Position numbers and translations under genes: made by a program. The notes under the pieces were generated by a model. It saw only the letters and a program-made list of their open reading frames with translations, did no database searches and was not told the DNA's origin. DNA of 64,000 nucleotides, from NCBI GenBank assembly GCA_900317155.1, contig ONFO01000007.1:179648-243647 (forward strand), read 5' to 3'. The stretch comes from an uncultured Bacteroidales bacterium (GTDB taxonomy: Bacteria > Bacteroidota > Bacteroidia > Bacteroidales > F082). This document shows, one piece after another, positions 1 to 6,451 of the stretch. Numbering within the stretch: position 1 is the first letter of the stretch; each line of letters begins with the position of its first letter.

Positions 1-130
1 CACCTTCGGCAAACGACAAGGCCAACAAGGCAAGAAAACTGAATGGTGTCCCCGCGATACCTGGAACGACAGCACCGACCAAACCGATGAGAGCCAACAA
101 GATGGCTAAAACGATTATGACATAAACCAT
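1..130 (-). CDS. DUF456-like membrane protein (5' part only)
   Basis: This is the first 43 codons of a gene that runs off the left edge. Reading the minus strand from the ATG at 130-128 gives MVYVIIVLAILLALIGLVGA followed by VVPGIAGTPFSF. That is a hydrophobic helix with a G-x-V-x-P-x-I-P-G-x-P-like turn, typical of the DUF456 family of small integral membrane proteins. The function of DUF456 is not established. The gene is divergent from the outer-membrane gene at 241. The call rests on one short hydrophobic segment, so another small membrane family is possible. Confidence 0.55.
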   Translation of the reverse strand, partial: MVYVIIVLAILLALIGLVGAVVPGIAGTPFSFLALLALSFAEG

Positions 131-189
131 ATTCAAAAGCTATTAGTCTGCGAAAATAGTAAAAAAAGGTAATTGAGCTTGACGAAATG

Positions 190-221
190 TTGTTTTTGTA
201 AAAAAACAGTCCTACATTTGC
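190..221 (+). promoter_or_regulatory. Bacteroidota-type promoter for the gene at 241
   Basis: A TTG at 190-192 is followed after 20 bp by TACATTTGC at 213-221, matching the Bacteroidota primary-sigma pattern of a TTTG-like -33 box and a TAnnTTTG -7 box. The leader to the ATG would be about 12-15 nt and has no strong Shine-Dalgarno sequence. Confidence 0.5.
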
Positions 222-240
222 ACCATAAAACTCCAATTGT

Positions 241-1065
241 ATGAAAAAACTTCTATTCCTAATAACCCTATTTTTCTCAACTTCAACGCTTTTCGCCCAC
301 GACTTCATCCATCCCCTCGGAGGTCGTGCAGCAGCCATGGGAGGCTCGTCGGTGGCCTCGCAAGGGCTGTGGGCCATGCAGAACAACCCCGCCGGCTTGG
401 CCAACTTGAACAAAATAAGCTTAGGATTGTACTATGAAAACCGTTGGATGCTTCCCGAAACGGCCTACAAATGCGGTGCCTTTGCCCTGCCCACCAAGTT
501 CGGATGCTTAGGTCTTAGCTTCAACCAATTCGGTTCATCGAAATACAACGAGAACAAGTTTGGGCTCGCCTATGCCAAGGACTTCGGGCGTTACCTACAA
601 ATCGGACTTCAGCTCGACTACCTCTTGCTGAAAATCGGCAATGACTATGGCTCATATAGAGCCGTTACCTTTGAGTTGGGCTTACAATCGCAAGTCACCG
701 ACAAGCTGACGCTTGGCACCTACATTTTCAATCCCGTCAACTTCCGGTTGGAGCAGACCTTGAACCATGAGAAGTTGCCCATCGTGATGCGTTTTGGCTT
801 GGCCTACCAATTCACCAAGGATTTCATCGGGCAATGCGAAATAGAGAAAAACACGGAGCGCGAGGGAGTCAGCCTTAGAGGAGGGTTGGAGTATGAAGCG
901 TTCAAGAATTTCTACATCCGCGCAGGGGCGCAAACCAACCCAGGAATCTTGAGTTTCGGACTCGGCTATGGCATCCGCTTTGCGCAAATCAACGTCGCGG
1001 CACAGCTGCACAACGAATTGGGAGCCTCCCTACAAATCGGAATGATTTTCAGCATTGGAAAATAA
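241..1065 (+). CDS. PorV/FadL-like outer-membrane beta-barrel protein
   Basis: The 274-residue protein starts with a Sec signal peptide (MKKLLFLITLFFSTSTLFA) and continues with HPLGGRAAAMGGSSVA and an NNPAGLA motif. This N-terminal GGR-AAxGG...NPAGLA signature is typical of the PorV/PorQ/UPF0164 branch of FadL-like outer-membrane barrels. The rest is alternating amphipathic strands rich in G, Y, F and N, ending GASLQIGMIFSIGK. PorV-type proteins can be structural, transport or type IX secretion shuttle components; this one is shorter than PorV itself (about 380 aa), so I only call it PorV-like. The next gene starts one base after its stop, suggesting co-transcription. A promoter is visible at 190-221. 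Confidence 0.7.
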   Translation: MKKLLFLITLFFSTSTLFAHDFIHPLGGRAAAMGGSSVASQGLWAMQNNPAGLANLNKISLGLYYENRWMLPETAYKCGAFALPTKFGCLGLSFNQFGSSKYNENKFGLAYAKDFGRYLQIGLQLDYLLLKIGNDYGSYRAVTFELGLQSQVTDKLTLGTYIFNPVNFRLEQTLNHEKLPIVMRFGLAYQFTKDFIGQCEIEKNTEREGVSLRGGLEYEAFKNFYIRAGAQTNPGILSFGLGYGIRFAQINVAAQLHNELGASLQIGMIFSIGK

Positions 1066-1066
1066 A

Positions 1067-3235
1067 ATGAAACAACTGGCTATCCTCATATTATCCTTGT
1101 TTTTCGTTGTCGCCGCCAAGGCACAGATCGCCATCGACACGCTCAGCACCGAAGCCTTGAACCAACTGCTCATCGAACAGGTGGAACGCCTTGCCGAAGA
1201 CAGCGATGAAGACATTGATTTTGAAGACCTTTTGGAGAATTACATCTTCTTTAGCGAGAATCCCATCAACATCAACAGCACTGAGGTGATGCAATTGGTG
1301 GAACTACGCCTGCTCAACGTGTTCCAGTATGAAGAGTTGCAGAAATACCGTCGCTATTATGGAGATTTTATGTTCCTCGACGAATTGGAAATGGTGGAAG
1401 GTTTCGATGAACAAACTCTGGCCATCATCCGGCCCGTGGTCTGCATCGAGAAAGACCAAAGCAACGACAAACTCACGCTCAACAAAATGGCGCGCTATGG
1501 CAAACACCAGATTGTGGGTCGTTACGAACAAATCCTTGAAAAACAGCAAGGTTACCAACCCATCGACGACTCCGCCCTCTTGGCCAAGCCCAACTCGCGC
1601 TATCTCGGTAACCCGCAGAAATACCAGCTGAAATACACCTATAATTATAGGAACAAGATTCGGGCAAGCTTTGTACTTGAGAAAGACGCGGGCGAAATCT
1701 TCTTCACTGACAAGGTCGGCGACACGATTCAGAAGCTGTTGGGCGACAAATTCTATCGCGGCTTCGATTTCGTTGGTTTCCACCTCTATGCCAAAGACTT
1801 GGGGCCTGTAAAAGCAGCAGTTTTGGGCGACTATCAATTGGCATTTGGCCAAGGCTTGACCTTATGGTCGGGCATGAGTTTCGGCAAAGCAGGCTCGGGC
1901 AGCAGCGTAATGAAACAAGGACGAGGCATCACCCCCAAGGGCTCGGCCAGTGAATATGCCTTTATGCGAGGCGCGGCAGTCACCCTTGGTAGCGGACCTT
2001 TCAGCGGAACCCTCTTCTACTCCAACCGCATGATAGACGCTAATATCAGCATGGTCGACACCATAGAAAATGAAGCCGAACTCGTCAGCAGCCTGCAAGA
2101 AACGGGCTATCATCGCACTATCGGTGAAATTTTAGACCGCCATGCCATCCGTCAACAAGTCGTTGGTGGACATTTAGCTTATGCCATCGCCCATTTCGAA
2201 ATAGGTTACACTGCCCATCACACTTGGCTCAGCGCACCACTCGAACTCAAGCCCAGCCATTACAACCAGTATTATTTTCAGGGCAAAAGCCTTACCAACC
2301 AAGGTATTGACTTCAAGTATGTGAAAGGGAAATATGCGCTGTTTGGCGAAGCCGCTATGAGCATGAACTTTGACAGCACGGCCCTTCGACAGGCTCAAGG
2401 ACCGTTGGCTTTTGCAGGCTTGGTCGGCTTGACCGTAAAACCTGCCGGTTATTTGAACTTCACCCTAATGTACCGCGATTATGGCAAGGCCTACCAAAAC
2501 CTCATGAGCAATGCTTTCGGCGAAGGCGGCCGCAACCAAGGGCAACGTGGCATCTATCTCGGCGTGGAAGCCGCACCCGCGCCCTATTGGAACATCCTCG
2601 CCTATGTCGACCAGTTCCAATTCACCTGGCTGACCTCACAAGTCAACGCACCGAGCCGCGGCCACGACTACTACCTGCGCGTCAGCCACAGCTTCAACCG
2701 CCGCACACATGCCTACCTGCAATTCCGCTCAAAGACCAAGATGAAGAACTCAACGGACGCTTTTATCTTCAGCCACTACCCTATCTTCTACACCAAGAAC
2801 GCCGTGCGGTTCAACATCAACTATGAATTAGGCTGGGACATCCACTGTACCAACAAAGCTGAATATGCCTATTACCGCAACGACGACGGCATCAACGAGC
2901 ACGGTTACTTCCTCTGTCAGGACATCGCCTACAAACCTGAAAACAAACCCTATAGCTTCAGTTTCCGCTATGCCATCTTCGATGCCAAGGACTACAACGC
3001 CCGTATCTATGCCTACGAAAACGATGTATTGTATTCCTTCAGCGTGCCTGCCCTATACGGCAAAGGAATGAGAATCTATCTATTAGGTAAAGTAAAGCTA
3101 TTCAACGCCTTGACCCTCTACGCCCGCATCGGCCGCACCATCTACAGCGACCGCGATGAAATAGGCAGCGGACTGACATTGATTGAAGGGAACCATAAGA
3201 CGGATTTGAAGGTGGAAATTATATGGAAATTGTAG
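1067..3235 (+). CDS. helix-hairpin-helix outer-membrane protein
   Basis: I start at the ATG at 1067, not the in-frame TTG at 1055, because MKQLAILILSLFFVVAAKA is a clean signal peptide. The mature protein (about 700 aa) opens with an acidic segment, then ININSTEVMQLVELRLLNVF, YRRYYGDFMFLDELEMVEGF and related sequence. These are two ComEA-like helix-hairpin-helix units, at roughly residues 65-135. The remainder is beta-strand rich with many Tyr/Asn/Gly residues and resembles an outer-membrane barrel. In Bacteroidota this fusion is common and annotated only as a helix-hairpin-helix domain protein; a DNA-binding role outside the cytoplasm is unproven. The gene follows the PorV-like gene by one base. 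A short palindrome sits immediately after its stop. Confidence 0.75.
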   Translation: MKQLAILILSLFFVVAAKAQIAIDTLSTEALNQLLIEQVERLAEDSDEDIDFEDLLENYIFFSENPININSTEVMQLVELRLLNVFQYEELQKYRRYYGDFMFLDELEMVEGFDEQTLAIIRPVVCIEKDQSNDKLTLNKMARYGKHQIVGRYEQILEKQQGYQPIDDSALLAKPNSRYLGNPQKYQLKYTYNYRNKIRASFVLEKDAGEIFFTDKVGDTIQKLLGDKFYRGFDFVGFHLYAKDLGPVKAAVLGDYQLAFGQGLTLWSGMSFGKAGSGSSVMKQGRGITPKGSASEYAFMRGAAVTLGSGPFSGTLFYSNRMIDANISMVDTIENEAELVSSLQETGYHRTIGEILDRHAIRQQVVGGHLAYAIAHFEIGYTAHHTWLSAPLELKPSHYNQYYFQGKSLTNQGIDFKYVKGKYALFGEAAMSMNFDSTALRQAQGPLAFAGLVGLTVKPAGYLNFTLMYRDYGKAYQNLMSNAFGEGGRNQGQRGIYLGVEAAPAPYWNILAYVDQFQFTWLTSQVNAPSRGHDYYLRVSHSFNRRTHAYLQFRSKTKMKNSTDAFIFSHYPIFYTKNAVRFNINYELGWDIHCTNKAEYAYYRNDDGINEHGYFLCQDIAYKPENKPYSFSFRYAIFDAKDYNARIYAYENDVLYSFSVPALYGKGMRIYLLGKVKLFNALTLYARIGRTIYSDRDEIGSGLTLIEGNHKTDLKVEIIWKL

Positions 3236-3260
3236 AGACACAAAATCTTGTGTCTCCGAC
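3231..3260. repeat. REP-like imperfect palindrome
   Basis: Overlapping the stop of the preceding gene is GAGACACAA-aatc-TTGTGTCTC (3235-3256), a perfect 9-bp stem. Imperfect outer arms, TGTA on the left and CCGACA on the right, extend it. There is no T-run, so it is not a classical terminator. The GTAGAGAC core recurs at about 17436 and 17501. It resembles the TGTAGAGACGC... palindromic repeats scattered between Bacteroidota genes (inference from memory of such elements). Confidence 0.4.
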
Positions 3261-3274
3261 AGCCTTACAATACA

Positions 3275-4561
3275 TCAATCTTCCCTTTCTCCAAGCATCC
3301 ACTCGTATGCAGGCATAATTTTCACGGTCTTTCCCTCTTGTTGTATTGTATCCCTATGAAAATCCGTTATTAAAAAAAGTTTGTCACACTTTGTTTCTTT
3401 CGCTGCTGTGAGCAAGCCTCGTAGTTCCCTTTTCCGAGCTTTATCTGAACTGAGATCATAACAAACCTGATAGATTTCCTGGACTTTATTGCCTTTGCAG
3501 ACCACAAAGTCTGCCTCATAGCCGTTTATATTCTTGTAATAATAGATGTCTCGCTCCAAAGGACGGTTGCGGCGTAACAATTCTATATACACTAACGTTT
3601 CCAAACGCCAGCCGAGGTTGTCGCCCACAAAAGCATCCTCACGGCCATCCATCATAGCCACATCAACGGCATACACCTTTCTGTCGTAAATCCTATTCTT
3701 GCTTTTTACAGAGTATTTCTGCAATTCTACAAGGAGATAGGCCTCGGTCAAATAATTGATATAATTGTCAACCGTGTGGCTTGATTTGATATCCATCAAC
3801 TTGGCCAAATCGGACGACACTACAGTCATGGGAGCCACATTAAGCAAATGCTGAGCAAGTCGCTCGAAAGCACGACTATATTTGATTTTGTGACGTTGCT
3901 CTATATCCCTTTTCAGAATGTTCTCAACGAGCGTATTCACATAACCCGTCTTGTTCTTCCTATGGAGAAGTTCTGGAAAACCGCCTTGTTTGAGATAAAG
4001 GTCGAACACCTCACGCCTAAAAGCTTCGTTTTTCGTGGTAAGTGTTTCTGTATCAACATCCTTTGCGATACAAAAATCCCTAAATGAGAAGGGAAACAAT
4101 TCTATCTCATCATGCCGTCCTGTCAAATGAGTGGCTAATTCACCACTGAGTAGGTTGGCATTGGAACCCGTTATCACAACGCGCATCTTGATTCTCAACA
4201 AGCGGTTCACGAAAAGATACCAGCCCTTCACATTCTGTATCTCATCGATAAACAAGCATTTGAAATCGCCATATATCTTGTAAAGCACTTCCAAAACATT
4301 GTTCAGGTCTTCGCTTTTTATAGATTCCAAGCGCTCATCGTCAAAGTTAACGTAGGCAAATTTCACCTTCTGCAAATGCAACATATTGTAACACAAGGAC
4401 GATTTCCCCGACCGACGCACACCTATAACACATTGTGCCATAGAGCTTTCCAAGTCTATCAAGGCCTCTTCTCTACGAGAGCACAATTTTACACTCGACA
4501 ACGCTAACAGCTCTTGATGTTGCTCGGTCAGCACTTCTTCTATAATTCTTTTCTCCAACAT
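3275..4561 (-). CDS. AAA_14/DUF4143 family ATPase
   Basis: The 428-residue protein carries a Walker A (GVRRSGKSS, about residues 47-55), a Walker B with catalytic acid (CLFIDEIQ, about 102-109), a sensor-1-like ITGSNANLLSGELATHLTGR, and the FPFSFRDF motif that follows it in AAA_14 ATPases. A winged-helix-like segment (about 240-290) leads to a C-terminal DUF4143 domain, a PD-(D/E)xK-nuclease-like fold. Here GYEADFVV is followed by IYQVCYDL, where active nucleases usually have E-x-K, so nuclease activity is doubtful. These ATPases are abundant and often multicopy in Bacteroidales, but their function is unknown. The -7 box TATTTTTGC lies at 4585-4577 (minus strand), and a four-copy repeat array lies directly upstream at 4603-4716. 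No obvious partner gene is adjacent. Confidence 0.85.
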   Translation of the reverse strand: MLEKRIIEEVLTEQHQELLALSSVKLCSRREEALIDLESSMAQCVIGVRRSGKSSLCYNMLHLQKVKFAYVNFDDERLESIKSEDLNNVLEVLYKIYGDFKCLFIDEIQNVKGWYLFVNRLLRIKMRVVITGSNANLLSGELATHLTGRHDEIELFPFSFRDFCIAKDVDTETLTTKNEAFRREVFDLYLKQGGFPELLHRKNKTGYVNTLVENILKRDIEQRHKIKYSRAFERLAQHLLNVAPMTVVSSDLAKLMDIKSSHTVDNYINYLTEAYLLVELQKYSVKSKNRIYDRKVYAVDVAMMDGREDAFVGDNLGWRLETLVYIELLRRNRPLERDIYYYKNINGYEADFVVCKGNKVQEIYQVCYDLSSDKARKRELRGLLTAAKETKCDKLFLITDFHRDTIQQEGKTVKIMPAYEWMLGERED

Positions 4562-4602
4562 GGTGATAAATTTGCCGCAAAAATACTATTTTTTTGCAAA
4601 AC

Positions 4603-4716
4603 AAACTGCAATACTTCGTACATTTTAGTCTTTCAAACTGCAATACTTCGTACAAATTTTGCATACAAACTGCAATACTTCGTAAATTTTAGACTTTTAA
4701 ACTGCAATACTTCGTA
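4603..4716. repeat. Four-copy direct repeat, 18-bp core at exact 32-bp period
   Basis: AAACTGCAATACTTCGTA occurs identically at 4603-4620, 4635-4652, 4667-4684 and 4699-4716. Starts are exactly 32 bp apart, about three helical turns. The 14-bp spacers are A/T-rich, and spacers 1 and 3 are alike (cATTTTAGtcTTTc versus aATTTTAGacTTTt). On the minus strand the core reads TACGAAGTATTGCAGTTT. The array abuts the promoter of the DUF4143 ATPase (-7 box at 4577-4585, ATG at 4561) and ends just past the stop of the CotH-like gene. It is not coding, because 32 is not a multiple of 3. It could be an operator array for the ATPase or another DNA-binding protein, or an element the ATPase acts on. Confidence 0.9.
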
Positions 4717-4721
4717 AATTT

Positions 4722-6356
4722 TCACTCCACCACCACCCTATCGACCTGCTGGTTTCCACCAATAAGTGTCACCAAAGTGTAAATTCCTTTAGACAGATTT
4801 CGGGTCGGGATAACGAGGAATTGGTTTTGTCCAGCGAACGATTGCATTAAACGACCAGTCATGTCATATAGACTGACCACCGCTTCGACTTCTTCTGCAA
4901 AACGCAAATTGATACGGTCTTTGGCAGGATTAGGATAGATTTCAACAATTGGAGTCAGGCCTTCGACAGGTTCAGGGGCCTCGATGCCCCAAGTGCCGCA
5001 CCCTGCGTTGATTTCGCCATCCAAATAACTGAAACGGTCGTCCAGCCAATCACTCATGTAGGTCAACTGGCTCTCATCAACGGTGTATTCAGGCCAAGCC
5101 TCATGCTCACGGTCATAGGCACCACTCTCAACCAACTCATCGTATTGCCTTTGAACCAGTTCCATGATGTGTTCTGTAGTCAGAATATCATTGCGCAAGG
5201 CATTGTAACGCGTTTTGGCTAAAGCCACAAATCCATTGTCATAACAGTCTTGGGTCAAACGATTGTAGAAGCCGTTGCTCTTCAAACCAGCCGCGTTGTG
5301 GGTCTTGTTGCCATCGGTGTCCAAGCCCCAAATGGCATCCAAGTCCCAAGGCAGGTACATATAGGCACTCGTTTTCTTGTAACGAGCCAAAAACAGGTTT
5401 CTTCCCATGTTGTCCATGGCCATCAAGCTATTGATAAACAGGTAGTAATCGATGGCGTTATTTTTATCAAACTGGACGGCATACTGTGAATAGAACACGA
5501 TGTCGGAGGCGTTTATAACGAAGTTAGTGAAACTATAGAGATGGCTCCAATTGATGGCCGAGTCGCTCTCGTTGGGATACACCCATTCGTAGTTGTCCCA
5601 AGTGTCTTGCGTATTGTCATAATCGGGCAAACTGTCAAAGGTGGGAGCACCAGGACCATTGCCTTTGTACAGCACGCCTCTAATATCTCCATTGTATTTG
5701 CGCAGTCTGAGTTGCTTGCGGTCCATACGCTCGGTCAAGGCATAAATGCCCATATATTCGTCGTTGATGAACAAGTCGGCATACACCATGCGGATGCCTG
5801 GCAAAGCATCAGGCTCACTCTCTGCGTAAGGCAGTTGGTACATCTCCATCCACAGCTCATTGGCCACCTTGTCGCGAAGACGGAGCGGCTGTGCCCACAT
5901 GGCTTCCAGATTCCAATCGTCATCGCTGCGCAAACCCAGAAAAGTGGTGTCGGCCATCACCGTTCCCGTTTCATCCGCCCATAGCTCAACACGATATGAC
6001 TTCTTATCGTATTGCTGCGATGAAGTACCTCTAATCTTGAATCCGGCGTGCATCGTGATGACATTGCCATCGGCATCGGCCACGTTGATGACTCCATGCA
6101 CCGCAGGCGAGTTGACAATCGGCCCATCGGTGGTGATAGTGATGAGCGGCATCTCGCTACGATAATAGACATAGGTTTCACCCTTCATCTCCATCGTTTC
6201 CTTATAGGGTTTCATGCCCTCAGGCAGTCGTCCCGTGGCTACTATGATTTTCTTCTCATAATCAACGCCGTACATCTTCCCGATCTGCTGCACATCCTGA
6301 GCCATCAATGCCCAACCCACAAACAGAAAGGCCATTATCAAAAATAATTTCTTCAT
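4722..6356 (-). CDS. CotH-kinase-like secreted protein with T9SS type A sorting domain
   Basis: I use the ATG at 6356, where MKKLFLIMAFLFVGWALMAQ forms a signal peptide; an upstream in-frame start would add 12 unlikely residues. The 544-aa product has the CotH fold signature: FKIRGTSSQQYDKKSYRVE (substrate/nucleotide loop), LGLRSDDDWNLEAM, a conserved Arg/Asp-rich centre, and YMYLPWDLDAIWG (metal-binding acids). The family is related to protein kinases that phosphorylate spore-coat proteins; in Bacteroidota the members are secreted and their substrates unknown. The last 75 residues (IVEIYPNPAKDRINL to GIYTLVTL) are a type A T9SS sorting domain, so the protein should cross the outer membrane and be surface-anchored or released. 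An A/T-rich tandem-repeat leader precedes the start. Confidence 0.85.
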   Translation of the reverse strand: MKKLFLIMAFLFVGWALMAQDVQQIGKMYGVDYEKKIIVATGRLPEGMKPYKETMEMKGETYVYYRSEMPLITITTDGPIVNSPAVHGVINVADADGNVITMHAGFKIRGTSSQQYDKKSYRVELWADETGTVMADTTFLGLRSDDDWNLEAMWAQPLRLRDKVANELWMEMYQLPYAESEPDALPGIRMVYADLFINDEYMGIYALTERMDRKQLRLRKYNGDIRGVLYKGNGPGAPTFDSLPDYDNTQDTWDNYEWVYPNESDSAINWSHLYSFTNFVINASDIVFYSQYAVQFDKNNAIDYYLFINSLMAMDNMGRNLFLARYKKTSAYMYLPWDLDAIWGLDTDGNKTHNAAGLKSNGFYNRLTQDCYDNGFVALAKTRYNALRNDILTTEHIMELVQRQYDELVESGAYDREHEAWPEYTVDESQLTYMSDWLDDRFSYLDGEINAGCGTWGIEAPEPVEGLTPIVEIYPNPAKDRINLRFAEEVEAVVSLYDMTGRLMQSFAGQNQFLVIPTRNLSKGIYTLVTLIGGNQQVDRVVVE

Positions 6357-6451
6357 ATTCAAAGATTCAAAATTCAAAAATTCAAAATTCAAAATTCAGC
6401 ATTCAGCATTCATAATTCCTCATTCTGCATTCTACATTCATCATTCCTCAT
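6357..6451. repeat. A/T-rich degenerate ATTCA repeat leader
   Basis: The whole 95-bp space between the relA stop and the CotH-like start is degenerate tandem units of the type AATTCAAA, AATTCAGC and CATTCTGC. On the mRNA strand of the downstream gene it reads as repeated TGAATTTTGAATT up to the ATG. Similar tracts precede other start codons in this window (15093, 22207, 52160, 53265). Confidence 0.7.

Noticed and set aside
4603-4716. CRISPR array
   Set aside because: The unit is 18 bp with 14-bp spacers that are partly alike, far too short for CRISPR spacers, and there are no cas genes in the window.
4473-4717. Small open frames across the 32-bp repeats on both strands
   Set aside because: The 32-bp period breaks the frame at each copy, the products are low in plausible structure, and the region carries the ATPase promoter.
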